A stretch of DNA of 64,000 nt from Taibaiella koreensis (GTDB lineage: Bacteria > Bacteroidota > Bacteroidia > Chitinophagales > Chitinophagaceae): positions 558,001 to 622,000 of the forward strand of contig NZ_QVNU01000002.1 of assembly GCF_003545715.1 (NCBI RefSeq), read 5' to 3'. This document shows, piece by piece, positions 1 through 8,166 of this stretch. The number at the start of each line of letters is the position of its first letter. Position 1 is the stretch's first letter. Made by a program: the position numbers and the translations under genes. The notes beneath the pieces are model-generated. The model searched no databases. It had not been told where the DNA came from and saw only the letters and a list, made by a program, of their open reading frames with translations.

Positions 1-62
1 AAGCAAGCTATATATTATTGAAACGGCGACTGGAAAATATGGGCCTGGCGTCATCTGCCACA

Positions 63-95
63 TAAAAAAAGAAGCCGCTCCTGGAGAACGGCTTC
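63..95 (-). terminator. Rho-independent terminator of tssC
   Basis: A 7-bp stem (GAAGCCG/CGGCTTC, 71-77 with 89-95) is followed, read on the minus strand, by a run of seven T. It lies about 20 bp past the tssC stop codon, so tssC transcription probably ends here and does not continue into genes to the left. Confidence 0.8.
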
Positions 96-114
96 GCTTT
101 CATGGTCGTTTTTT

Positions 115-1494
115 TTATTGCTGGTCGTAGCTGGTATCCCATGCATTGCCATCGTCGCCTTTTTGCCCATCCATCTTGATCATAAAGTTCTTGGCCGGGA
201 AATAAGGTTTCATATGAATATCAAGATGAATGCGGTCCTTTTGATGAGGATCCTGCTCAAAACGACGTATGGTGAAGTCTTCGATCAGCTTATCGGGTCC
301 CGTAATGCTATCGAGAAACTTCACGATCTGGCTCATCAGGTCTTTGCGCGTGTTGGCATTGAAGTTCTCAAAAGCGCGGCGGTTAAGAAAATCCATTAAT
401 ACCTTGGTCACGTAATCGAATACACGCACAACAGAATAGGTTTGCAAACCCAGGTTGTCGCCATTGAACAGGGTCTTGGCCGAGAAGGCCATTACTTTGC
501 CGTACTCTTTGACCATAGGTACCAGACCCATTTTTTCCAGGTTGGCGATCTCGCTTTTCTTCAGGTCAAATTTCACGCCGTCGACTTCATTCATGCTACC
601 AAATTTTTTACCGGCTGTTACCTGGCTCATGAGGGTGCGGTAGATCTTACCTGCCAGCGCGCCGGAGGGCGGCACATACAGGTCTTCCTCCTCGCCCAGC
701 TCGTCAAATTTGCCGCGGCCTACCAGCCAGTTGCAGCTCATCATCACGTTGGAGCGATACTTGTCGCCACCGGTAAGATTGGCCAGCTCAAACATTTCCA
801 TCACATCGTCGGGAGCATCGAGGTGCTCAAAGTCGGTTACCAGCATTACTTTATTTTCGTGCGCCATTTTGGCCCATTTTTCCACTACCTTATTGCTGCC
901 CAGGTAACCCGGCACGATCATAATGCTGTAGTTGTTGCGCAGGTCAAGCCGGTCGTAATTCTTTTTCAGCTCTTCGCCTATATGATCGATAAAGCGGGTA
1001 TTGTCCAGATCTTTCAGCTGATCGGCTTCACAATTGATAAAGGATACATTCTTTAGCTTGTCGCCTTCGGTGTTTTTAAAGAACAGCGCCACATTACGAT
1101 AAGAGCGTTCCAGGTCGCGCGATTCTTCGACAGCGCGGGACAGGTTCTTTTCCAGCACTTTCTGGCTCTGCTCGGCTCTTTGCTCACTCAGATCCACCAT
1201 TTCTGAGATCTCCTTGCCCGATTCCAGCACCTGGGCCCATACGGAAAGTGCCTTCTGCAGGGCTTCCCTTTCTCCTTTCTTCTGCGACTCGGTGAGGAAG
1301 ATATTACGGCGGGCCTTACGGTCGGGGTTTAGGTTCTGTGCCCCGTCTATAGAGGACTCTATCAGGTCGAAGCCGCCAAACCGGGCGAGCTTGTCCACAC
1401 CGGTTTTGAGGAACTCGAGGGGGTTCTTGATCGCTTGGCGTTCCTGTACCGGTGCTTGTTCTCCCGCGGCTTGTTGTTGCAGTTCTTCGCTCAT
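115..1494 (-). CDS. tssC: Type VI secretion contractile sheath protein TssC, Bacteroidota type (DUF5458)
   Basis: A 459-aa cytoplasmic protein of the family that forms the large subunit of the contractile T6SS sheath together with TssB. What I see: a Gln-rich N-terminal tail, then GGFDLIESSIDGAQNLNP and RKARRNIFLTES, a conserved start for Bacteroidota TssC, and a full-length body. The start follows a promoter at 1534-1563 and a leader of about 33 nt. The gene has its own promoter and terminator. No tssB, hcp, vgrG, tssK or clpV lies to its right, although TssB normally precedes TssC. It is therefore either a detached part of a T6SS elsewhere or an orphan sheath paralogue. Genes left of position 1 are not visible. 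Confidence 0.85.
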   Translation of the reverse strand: MSEELQQQAAGEQAPVQERQAIKNPLEFLKTGVDKLARFGGFDLIESSIDGAQNLNPDRKARRNIFLTESQKKGEREALQKALSVWAQVLESGKEISEMVDLSEQRAEQSQKVLEKNLSRAVEESRDLERSYRNVALFFKNTEGDKLKNVSFINCEADQLKDLDNTRFIDHIGEELKKNYDRLDLRNNYSIMIVPGYLGSNKVVEKWAKMAHENKVMLVTDFEHLDAPDDVMEMFELANLTGGDKYRSNVMMSCNWLVGRGKFDELGEEEDLYVPPSGALAGKIYRTLMSQVTAGKKFGSMNEVDGVKFDLKKSEIANLEKMGLVPMVKEYGKVMAFSAKTLFNGDNLGLQTYSVVRVFDYVTKVLMDFLNRRAFENFNANTRKDLMSQIVKFLDSITGPDKLIEDFTIRRFEQDPHQKDRIHLDIHMKPYFPAKNFMIKMDGQKGDDGNAWDTSYDQQ

Positions 1495-1533
1495 GGCGTT
1501 TCTTTTAAAGGTTTAAGTGCTGATTTGCTACTG

Positions 1534-1563
1534 CAAAGTACAATGAATGCGGAGGCAGGCCAA
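1534..1563 (-). promoter_or_regulatory. Promoter of tssC (TTG-N20-TAcTTTG)
   Basis: On the minus strand TTG (1563-1561) is separated by 20 bp from TACTTTG (1540-1534), close to the Bacteroidota consensus TTTG-N19/21-TAnnTTTG. Expected start of transcription is near 1527. Confidence 0.55.
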
Positions 1564-1668
1564 TACGTAAAAAGACGTAATTTGACTCATGGGCATGCGG
1601 ATTTGTGGTCAGCGAAGCCATATAGATACGCCCACATATAGCCGCTATGCTACATAATTGGTATGCTT

Positions 1669-1935
1669 TACAGACATGGCGCCCCTACAGGACGCTGATG
1701 GCTTTCTTTTTACACTACAAACATTGCACCCCTACGGGGCGCTGATGGCTTTCCTCTTACACTACAAACATTGCACCCCTATGGGGCGCTGATGGCTTTC
1801 CTTTTACACTACAAACATTGCACCCCTATGGGGCGCTGATGGCTTTCCTTTTACACTACAAACATTGCACCCCTATGGGGCGCTGATGGCTTTCCACTTA
1901 TGTGACTACAAACATGGCGCCCCTACGGGGCGCTA
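1669..1935. repeat. 47-bp tandem repeat array with palindromic GCCCC-TAC/TAT-GGGGC core
   Basis: About five and a half copies with an exact 47-bp period (TACACTACAA starts at 1711, 1758, 1805 and 1852; the outer copies are degenerate). Every unit contains GCACCCCTATGGGGCGC or the fully palindromic GCGCCCCTACGGGGCGC, so each can fold into a small hairpin. There is no varying spacer, which argues against CRISPR. The array fills the gap between tssC and the response regulator gene. It resembles REP-like intergenic repeats (inference). Confidence 0.9.
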
Positions 1936-1949
1936 CCGGTCACAACGTA

Positions 1950-1981
1950 AACAGCCGGCATGTTGCGACATGCCGGCTGTT
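1950..1981 (-). terminator. Strong hairpin after the OmpR-type regulator gene
   Basis: A perfect 14-bp stem (1950-1963 with 1968-1981) with the loop TGCG. It lies 20 bp past the stop codon at 2003. There is no clear T tract on the minus strand, so termination is likely but not certain. Confidence 0.6.
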
Positions 1982-2002
1982 GCTATAAAATGAGGTATGG
2001 GA

Positions 2003-2710
2003 TCAGGATTCTCCCTGCACCAGGAGGCGGAAGCCATTGCCGTGTATGTTCACAATGCTCACGGTTTCGTCGTCGCTCAGGTACTTACGAAGCTTGGCGA
2101 TATATACGTCCATGCTGCGTCCGTTGAAATAGGTGTCGCTACCCCAGATGCGTTTCAGGGCCTGGTCGCGCGGCAACAGATCGTTTTTGAACTCGCAGAG
2201 CATTTGCAGCAGGGCATTTTCTTTGGGAGATAAGGTATATTGCTTATCGTCGATGGAAAGGATGCGCAATTTGCTGTTGAACTTGAATTTGCCAAATTCG
2301 AACTCGATCTGTGAGGGGTTCTTTTCCTGGATCTCCTGGTTCCGCTTCAGTATAGCCTTTATTTTCAGCAACAGCACTTCACTGTCGAAAGGCTTGGAAA
2401 TATAATCGTCGGCGCCCAATTTATAACCATTGATCACATCTTCCTTCATACTGCGGGCCGACAGGAAGAACAACGGAACATCGGGATCTGCATTCCTGAT
2501 CTCTTCGGCCAGCGTAAAGCCGTCCATATTGGGCATCATGACATCCAGTAGACAAAGATCGAATTTTTCTCTGCGGAAAGCCGCCAGGCCAAGGATACCA
2601 TCACGACACAGCTCAACGATGTAATCGTGCAGCTCCAGGTAGTTTTTTAACACCTGGCCCAGATTGGTATCATCCTCTACCAGTAAAATTTTTGCTTTTT
2701 CAGCTTCCAT
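2003..2710 (-). CDS. OmpR/PhoB-family response regulator (RprY-like)
   Basis: A 235-aa DNA-binding response regulator. The receiver domain occupies residues about 6-122 (VEDD acidic pocket; DVMMPNMDGF carries the phospho-acceptor Asp; the KPF lysine follows), and a winged-helix domain covers about 135-232 (TLSPKENALL, WGSDTYFNGRSMDVYIAKLRKYL, GNGFRL). No histidine kinase gene is adjacent, so its partner is encoded elsewhere. A -7 box TAaaTTTG (2730-2737, minus strand) lies 20 bp upstream of the ATG. The overall form resembles RprY of Bacteroides; the target genes are unknown. It is independent of the divergently named NarL-type regulators further right. Confidence 0.9.
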   Translation of the reverse strand: MEAEKAKILLVEDDTNLGQVLKNYLELHDYIVELCRDGILGLAAFRREKFDLCLLDVMMPNMDGFTLAEEIRNADPDVPLFFLSARSMKEDVINGYKLGADDYISKPFDSEVLLLKIKAILKRNQEIQEKNPSQIEFEFGKFKFNSKLRILSIDDKQYTLSPKENALLQMLCEFKNDLLPRDQALKRIWGSDTYFNGRSMDVYIAKLRKYLSDDETVSIVNIHGNGFRLLVQGES

Positions 2711-2781
2711 AAATTTTTATTAAAGTGCTCAAATTTAAATACCTACAACAAACGAGAGGAAATATGGCATTGAATGTTTTG

Positions 2782-3801
2782 TTAAAAACGGGGACAGTTG
2801 TAGGCATTCCGGTTGCGCGAACCGGCGTTGTACAGGCCCTGGTAAACCAGCGAAATTTCGAAGGCGCCATAGCCTCCGGTAGCCGAGCTCATACCCGAAG
2901 TGGTGATATCTACAGAGGCGGTCATCCTGATCTTGTTCCATTCAAAGCCTACCAGCGGTATGATCGCGTCGTTGAGGCGGTGATAAAGGCCCACGATAAA
3001 AATGCTGGGGCGGTTTTCCTTAGGTGTGACATTGTAGCTGAACTGCGCACCGAATACAGATTCGGAGGCGCCACGCTGGTAGGTATAATATCCAGAAATA
3101 TCGGCGATCACGGACTCGCTCACCCGGAACAGCATATCGAGGTTGCCGGTGGGACGCATACCCAGCTTATTGTCCATTTTGTAAAAGCTCTCCTGCGGAT
3201 TGTTAATATGTAACAATCCGGCGCCCAACTTTATATAGACATTTTCATTGGGGAAAAAGGCATAGTTGACGCCGGCGCAAATATCGGCATATGATGTTTT
3301 CTGAAAAGAATTGGTCTCTCCATTAGCCGACCGGGGATTAAAGGTAAATCCATCCCACTGGGTATCAAAGGTAAGCTTTCCAAAATCCACGCTTCGCTGC
3401 ACATAAGCCGCACCCAAACCCACCGAGATCATGTTGTAATCGCCCAACTGGATATGATAGGCCGCCGATACCTGGAACTTGGTCAATGCCAGATTGCCAT
3501 TACCGGCTACATCGCTGAAAAAAGCGCCACCAACCCCAAGCCAGCTCGTACTGCTGGCATTGCGGAACAACTGAGCATCACCAAATGCTGAGATCGTACG
3601 GAACGGCGCAGGTACATTGCCCCACTGGTTGCGATAATTGGCCCCTACCCTGAAATCATTCTCCGGCATAAGCGCCGTATTGGCCGGACTGATGAGCAGC
3701 GGCGCATTGTAAAACTGGGAAAAATGCAGGCCCTGGGCAAACAGCGGCGCTGTACCCCCGGCAACAATCAGTAAGAAAGAAAAAAGTAAAGATTTTCCCA
3801 T
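2782..3801 (-). CDS. PorP/SprF family type IX secretion membrane protein
   Basis: A 339-aa outer-membrane protein. It has a signal peptide (MGKSLLFSFLLIVAGG...LFAQ), then the family start GLHFSQFYNAPLLISPANTAL, and alternating beta strands throughout that fit a barrel. PorP/SprF proteins take part in type IX secretion or in anchoring T9SS cargo; the window also encodes two proteins with T9SS sorting tails. No other T9SS genes (porK/L/M/N) are adjacent, so this may be a stand-alone paralogue. A -7 box TAacTTTA at 3848-3855 (minus strand) lies about 47 bp upstream. Confidence 0.88.
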   Translation of the reverse strand: MGKSLLFSFLLIVAGGTAPLFAQGLHFSQFYNAPLLISPANTALMPENDFRVGANYRNQWGNVPAPFRTISAFGDAQLFRNASSTSWLGVGGAFFSDVAGNGNLALTKFQVSAAYHIQLGDYNMISVGLGAAYVQRSVDFGKLTFDTQWDGFTFNPRSANGETNSFQKTSYADICAGVNYAFFPNENVYIKLGAGLLHINNPQESFYKMDNKLGMRPTGNLDMLFRVSESVIADISGYYTYQRGASESVFGAQFSYNVTPKENRPSIFIVGLYHRLNDAIIPLVGFEWNKIRMTASVDITTSGMSSATGGYGAFEISLVYQGLYNAGSRNRNAYNCPRF

Positions 3802-3994
3802 CCGTTTTTCCTGGTTGGTTCTGACTCGGTTTTTGACAATCTCTTGCTAAAGTTACTGTTTTTTATCCACAGTCTTTTATTAAATATCAGACGGTCTTTC
3901 CGATTTAAAAGGTGGGTAGGAACACGTCGCATGCCGGGTTTTCCTTACAATTTCATGACAATTGTCTGCATGCCCTGTCCGAATTTTGCAAACT

Positions 3995-5002
3995 ATGAAG
4001 CGAATACTATCCCTGACGCTTATCGCCGCGCTTGCTGCATTTACGTTTTCGTCCTGTATGAAGGACGAAAAACCCTATGCTATACCCAAAGCCCCCGATG
4101 GCGGCAAATTTCCTATTGAGCAAAAGCAGGTGCGCATTGGCGAAGATTATGAGACCCAGGTGTATTTCAACTTTGAGACTGGTGTGGTCTCCACTTCCGA
4201 TTTCAAAAGCTGGGATATCAGCTTCACCACCGGGGCCGATAATGCTGAGTTGTGGATGAACGGCGGCAAGCAGGTGCTGATCTATCCTACCGGAAACAGC
4301 AACTACGCTTCGGTAACGGCATTGGGTACAGTACCGGCACAGGGCTGGAAGTACGACAACCCCTCGGGCCTTAGCGGCAAAAGCGGGCTGGGGATCTTCA
4401 GCAGCAGCAATCACCTGAATGAGGTACTGATCGTCGACGATGGCCAGAAAAATTACTATAAGCTCCAGGTTCTGGACATTTCTGCTACACAATACAAAAT
4501 TAAGGCCGGCCTCCTCACCAATGCGCAGGGCGTCGAATATACCCTGGACAAGAACACCGATTACAATTACATTTTCTTTTCCTTTGCCACAGGCATAGTA
4601 AAGCCCGAGCCACCCAAGGCGACCTGGGATGTACTGTTCACCCGCTACCGCCATATTTACTATAAGTTCAATCCCGATGGCAGCGATTTTCCCTACATCG
4701 TGAATGGCGTGCTCACCAATCCTTACCAGACGCAAAGCGGCGGCGACACGACCAAAACCTATGATTTCTATAATTTCAGCCTCGAAAACGCGCAATCGTT
4801 CACCCTGGCTCCGGATCGGGATAAGATCGGCTACAATTGGAAGGATGTCGATATCAATACCGGCCGCTATACCGTGCGAACCAAGCAGATGTACATAGTC
4901 AAAGATCAGCATGAGGCGCTGTGGAAGCTGCATTTTACAGGCTTTTATGATGGCGATGGTAAAAAGGGAAATCCGAGCTTCGAATTCCAGCGCCTGCAAT
5001 AG
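3995..5002 (+). CDS. HmuY-family heme-binding lipoprotein
   Basis: A 335-aa predicted lipoprotein. The signal peptide ends in the lipobox FSSC at about residue 18, which fixes the start at MKRILSL rather than at an upstream ATG. The body shows the HmuY pattern: TQVYFNFETG...FKSWDISFTTG with paired aromatic residues, and ATWDVLFTRYRHIYY in the second half. HmuY proteins bind heme on the cell surface and deliver it to a TonB-dependent receptor (known for the Porphyromonas protein). No HmuR-like receptor gene is next to it. A GAATTTTG -7-like box sits only about 12 bp upstream of the ATG, so the leader is very short. A strong terminator follows. Confidence 0.82.
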   Translation: MKRILSLTLIAALAAFTFSSCMKDEKPYAIPKAPDGGKFPIEQKQVRIGEDYETQVYFNFETGVVSTSDFKSWDISFTTGADNAELWMNGGKQVLIYPTGNSNYASVTALGTVPAQGWKYDNPSGLSGKSGLGIFSSSNHLNEVLIVDDGQKNYYKLQVLDISATQYKIKAGLLTNAQGVEYTLDKNTDYNYIFFSFATGIVKPEPPKATWDVLFTRYRHIYYKFNPDGSDFPYIVNGVLTNPYQTQSGGDTTKTYDFYNFSLENAQSFTLAPDRDKIGYNWKDVDINTGRYTVRTKQMYIVKDQHEALWKLHFTGFYDGDGKKGNPSFEFQRLQ

Positions 5003-5020
5003 TGAATATCGTTTTTATGC

Positions 5021-5056
5021 AACCCTTTCCTTTTATTTTAGGAAAGGGTTTTTTAT
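5021..5056 (+). terminator. Rho-independent terminator after hmuY-like gene
   Basis: A 10-bp perfect stem (AACCCTTTCC / GGAAAGGGTT) with a 10-nt loop, followed by a T run (5049-5054). Confidence 0.9.
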
Positions 5057-5068
5057 TTTGTGCAGGCT

Positions 5069-5530
5069 ATGGCCTGTATCCTCATGTATACCCTTATTCA
5101 TGCCACGCCGGAACAATGTTTCGACCTTTCGCGCGATACGGAGGTACATTTGCTGTCGACCAGGCATACCCACGAGCGTGTGGTGGCCGGGCGCAGCCGC
5201 GGCCTGTTTGAGGCCGGCGATACCGTAACCTGGGAGGCCGTGCACCTGGGTATACGGCAGCAACTGGAAACGCGGATCTCCCGCTTTGACCGGCCCCATT
5301 TTTTTGAAGATGTTATGGTAAAGGGCGCTTTCCGCAGCATGCGGCACGAGCACCATTTCCGGGAAGAAGGAGATGGCACCATTATGACCGACATTTTTGA
5401 TTATACCTTACCGGCAGGCCCCCTGGGGCAGCTGTTCGACTGGCTTTACCTGAAAGGCTATATGATGCGCCTGCTGGAAAAACGTAACCGGATGATCAAA
5501 GCGATTGCGGAAAAGGACAGGTTACGTTGA
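5069..5530 (+). CDS. SRPBCC-fold (polyketide cyclase/START-like) protein
   Basis: A 153-aa cytoplasmic protein. The start MACILMYTLIHATPEQCFDL aligns with the usual first beta strand and helix of SRPBCC proteins (xIxLxTxIxAPxExCFDL), so this ATG is preferred over the one 9 bp upstream. Further family signs are FEDVMVKGAFRSMRHEHHF and the C-terminal helix with DYTLPAGPLGQLFDWL. These proteins have a deep hydrophobic ligand pocket; the ligand here cannot be predicted. It lies directly after a terminator and 16 bp before the next gene, so the two may be co-transcribed. Confidence 0.8.
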   Translation: MACILMYTLIHATPEQCFDLSRDTEVHLLSTRHTHERVVAGRSRGLFEAGDTVTWEAVHLGIRQQLETRISRFDRPHFFEDVMVKGAFRSMRHEHHFREEGDGTIMTDIFDYTLPAGPLGQLFDWLYLKGYMMRLLEKRNRMIKAIAEKDRLR

Positions 5531-5546
5531 TAAAATCCATAATAAC

Positions 5547-6386
5547 ATGAATAAAGTTTTAGCGACGATACTTTATTGCCTTTGCACCTTGTCCTTGCAG
5601 GCGCAAAGCGATCTTCAAGCTATAGCTTCCGAGATTTTCGCAGAAGGGAATACACTCTATAGAACAGACATAGCTTCCTGGAAGGGGACGGACATCCTGA
5701 TGAGCCGGTACAACTCATTACGCCAACGCATAGGCGGATACTTCTCTTACTTGAAAGAAGGGGGCTCAGTCTGTGTCTTTTACAATAAAGAAGAACCAAG
5801 CCGTGTGCTGCTGACCATCTCCTTTGACGCTACCCAGGATGTGGCGTCCGCTACGGTATCTACGGATGAGCGTCCATTCAACAGTCTGGAACTGGATTTA
5901 TATGCAATGGGTAAAAAGGCGCGGGAAGAAATGACCAGAGATACAATCTTTGAATTCTACAAAGGAAGCAATCCCAATATCATTCCCTTGATCTATAAAG
6001 GACAGAAAAAAGTGTACATTATTACAGGACCTACCGAAGGCAATATTGTATTATTGGGTAACGACTATCTGCTTACTTTCGGAAGGGACAACGAGCTCGT
6101 TGCCACGAAAAAAATACACCGTAATCTTATCCCGATCCAAAGCAAAGAAGGCGATTCGGCGACGATAAGTATGCATAGCCACACCGGGGAAACCAGCAAG
6201 TTTATCACGCCAACCGATATCTGCACCATTTTAGAATACCAGAAAGCCGAACGCTGGGGACAGCACTATGTCATTTCCGCGGATTATGTCAGTATATGGG
6301 ATTGCAAAACCGATAAACTGCTGATTCTTACCCGGAAGGCCTGGGAGCGTATCGCGAAAGATGATAGTATACCTACCGAAAAATAA
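5547..6386 (+). CDS. Exported protein of unknown function
   Basis: A 279-aa protein with a clear Sec signal peptide (MNKVLATILYCLCTLSLQAQ), which sets the start. The mature part has no motif I recognise. It starts with a helix (LQAIASEIFAEGNTLYRTDIASWKGTDIL) and continues as mostly beta structure with a YLKEGG-SVCVFYNKEE segment that looks like an actin- or hydrolase-independent beta sandwich. Probably periplasmic or secreted. Gap to the preceding SRPBCC gene is 16 bp. Base usage is somewhat AT-richer than in its neighbours. Confidence 0.75.
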   Translation: MNKVLATILYCLCTLSLQAQSDLQAIASEIFAEGNTLYRTDIASWKGTDILMSRYNSLRQRIGGYFSYLKEGGSVCVFYNKEEPSRVLLTISFDATQDVASATVSTDERPFNSLELDLYAMGKKAREEMTRDTIFEFYKGSNPNIIPLIYKGQKKVYIITGPTEGNIVLLGNDYLLTFGRDNELVATKKIHRNLIPIQSKEGDSATISMHSHTGETSKFITPTDICTILEYQKAERWGQHYVISADYVSIWDCKTDKLLILTRKAWERIAKDDSIPTEK

Positions 6387-6440
6387 TATTTTCCTAAAAC
6401 GGTCCGAAAGCAAACATTAGGCAATTTCTTATCAATTGCT

Positions 6441-6448
6441 TACCTTTG
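6441..6448 (+). promoter_or_regulatory. -7 promoter box of tsf (TAccTTTG)
   Basis: A perfect TAnnTTTG box, 62 bp upstream of the tsf ATG. No TTG is found at the usual -33 distance. It shows that tsf has its own promoter. Confidence 0.6.
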
Positions 6449-6510
6449 CGCTCATTTTTGCGTCCTCCGGGAACCAAAATTCAGTAAATAACTCCATAAA
6501 TTTTATAAAG

Positions 6511-7347
6511 ATGAGCGTTACTATATCTGCTGCAGATGTAAACAAACTGCGCCAAATTACCGGCGCCGGTATGATGGACTGTCGTAAAGCTTTGGCTGAA
6601 AGCGACGGCGATTTTGAAAAAGCGATCGACTACCTGCGTCTTAAAGGCCAGAAAGTAGCTGCTAACCGCAGCGACCGTGATGCCAAGGAAGGTGTGGCTA
6701 TTGCCAAGGCTAATCCCGATGGTAACTATGGTATCATCGTTCAGCTTTCTGCCGAAACCGACTTCGTATCCAAAAACCAGGAGTTTGTTGATTTCGCAAA
6801 CGATATCGCCGAAGCCGCCCTGCACAATATGCCTAACGATATCGATGCCCTGAAAGCATTGTCTCTGGGTGGCGCTACCATCAACGATAAACTGCTGGAA
6901 ATGGTAGCCAAGATCGGTGAAAAGATCGACATCGTACGTTACGAGCAGGTAAACGCCGACGCAGTTGTACCTTATATCCACGGTAACTACCGCATTGGTG
7001 TGCTGGTAGGCCTTAACAAGCCCGAAAGCGAAAAAGTGATCGCTGCCGGTCGCGACGTAGCGATGCAGATCGCCGCTATGAATCCCCTGGGTGTTGACGC
7101 CGATAGCGTAGCGCCTGAAGTGATCGAGCGTGAAAAAGCGATCGCTATCGAGCAGATCGTTGCCGAAGGCAAGCCTGCCGATATGGCCGAGAAAATCGCT
7201 GCCGGTAAGCTGAACAAATTCTTTAAAGACAACACGCTGCTGGCCCAGCCTTTCGTAAAAGACAACGCTATCTCTGTTGCCGACTACCTGAAAGGCGTGG
7301 AAGCCGGACTCACGGTAACTACTTTCCGCCGCGCAGCCATCGGTTAA
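6511..7347 (+). CDS. tsf: Translation elongation factor Ts
   Basis: A 278-aa nucleotide-exchange factor for EF-Tu. Diagnostic segments: the N-terminal UBA-like start VTISAADVNKLRQITGAGMMDCRKAL with the signature around SDGDFEKAIDYLR, the ETDFVSKNQEF motif, and the C-terminal core domains. The start MSVTIS follows an A-rich leader and replaces a longer in-frame extension. tsf is usually directly downstream of rpsB (ribosomal protein S2). Here rpsB is absent and an exported protein gene precedes it, and tsf has its own -7 box and terminator. Confidence 0.98.
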   Translation: MSVTISAADVNKLRQITGAGMMDCRKALAESDGDFEKAIDYLRLKGQKVAANRSDRDAKEGVAIAKANPDGNYGIIVQLSAETDFVSKNQEFVDFANDIAEAALHNMPNDIDALKALSLGGATINDKLLEMVAKIGEKIDIVRYEQVNADAVVPYIHGNYRIGVLVGLNKPESEKVIAAGRDVAMQIAAMNPLGVDADSVAPEVIEREKAIAIEQIVAEGKPADMAEKIAAGKLNKFFKDNTLLAQPFVKDNAISVADYLKGVEAGLTVTTFRRAAIG

Positions 7348-7370
7348 TTGCAGACAAACTGATAACAAAG

Positions 7371-7398
7371 ATCCCGCTGTTTTATAGCGGGATTTTTT
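7371..7398 (+). terminator. Rho-independent terminator of tsf
   Basis: Stem ATCCCGCT/AGCGGGAT (7371-7378 with 7386-7393), 7-nt loop, T6 tract. Confidence 0.92.
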
Positions 7399-7486
7399 GT
7401 ATCCCCAACCGGGAAAGAAGGTGCTGCGCAAATTTTTATGCAATTTTGCAGCTTATTCATCATTTCCCTAAATACAAACGTACATT

Positions 7487-7729
7487 ATGCGTCCTGAACC
7501 CGGAAGAAACGACCGACCGACTTTTCATAAGACCAGGGGCTATACCGGCCTGTTTATGGGACTGCTGTATTGCTGCCTTGCGCTCTTTTTTGCAATTTAT
7601 AAAAGAGAGGATACCATCAGCTTCATTGGCAACAATGCCATACTGGCCTATATATTGCTGGGACTCATGTTTGCATATGGCGCATTCCGCATTTACCGCG
7701 GCGCACGAATGATACAAGGCAAATACTAA
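7487..7729 (+). CDS. Small two-helix membrane protein
   Basis: An 80-aa protein with a polar N-terminus (RPEPGRNDRPTFHKTRGYTG) and two predicted membrane helices (residues about 21-37 and 49-66), ending in RGARMIQGKY. It has no recognised domain. The next gene, ybeY, begins 5 bp after the stop codon, so they are probably one operon. Homologous small membrane proteins are common beside ybeY in Bacteroidota as far as I recall; function unknown. Confidence 0.75.
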   Translation: MRPEPGRNDRPTFHKTRGYTGLFMGLLYCCLALFFAIYKREDTISFIGNNAILAYILLGLMFAYGAFRIYRGARMIQGKY

Positions 7730-7734
7730 TAGCT

Positions 7735-8166
7735 ATGGCGATCCACTATTACGAGCAGGAGGTGCGCTCCGAACTAAAAGACAAACGGCGTTTATCGGCT
7801 TTTATCAGCAGCCTGGTAAAGGCGCACCTGGCCGTAAAGCAGATCAATCTCAACTATATCTTTTGCAGCGACGCGTCCCTGCTGGAGAAAAACCGCCACT
7901 TTCTCAATCACGATACCCTCACCGACATCATTACGTTCGACTTGTCGGAGCGGAAATCGGTTCTGGACGGTGAGATCTACATCAGCATAGACCGTGTGCG
8001 GGAAAACGCCGCGAAATTTGGCCATACCTATCTTGCTGAGCTGCACCGGGTCATTTTTCATGGCGCCCTGCACCTATGCGGCTTTAAGGATAAAAAGAAA
8101 GAAGACAAGGCATTGATGACTGAAATGGAGGACCAATGCCTGCAAAAATACCTGACCGATCAATGA
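7735..8166 (+). CDS. ybeY: Endoribonuclease YbeY (rRNA maturation factor)
   Basis: A 143-aa zinc-dependent single-strand RNA nuclease that processes 16S rRNA and takes part in ribosome quality control. The signature is HRVIFHGALHLCGFKDKKKED at residues about 103-123. The first two metal His are present. The third position, His in the classic HGxLHLxGYDH, is replaced by the GFKDK form, which is normal for the Bacteroidota branch. The stop codon overlaps the start of the next gene (ATGA). Confidence 0.92.
   Translation: MAIHYYEQEVRSELKDKRRLSAFISSLVKAHLAVKQINLNYIFCSDASLLEKNRHFLNHDTLTDIITFDLSERKSVLDGEIYISIDRVRENAAKFGHTYLAELHRVIFHGALHLCGFKDKKKEDKALMTEMEDQCLQKYLTDQ

Noticed and set aside
115-1494. 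A complete type VI secretion cluster
   Set aside because: Only tssC is visible; no other T6SS component is encoded in the window.
1669-1935. CRISPR array
   Set aside because: The units are tandem and identical through their whole 47 bp; no variable spacers and no cas genes.
4007-4999. 330-aa minus-strand frame
   Set aside because: Antisense shadow of the HmuY-like gene, whose lipobox and motifs are clear.
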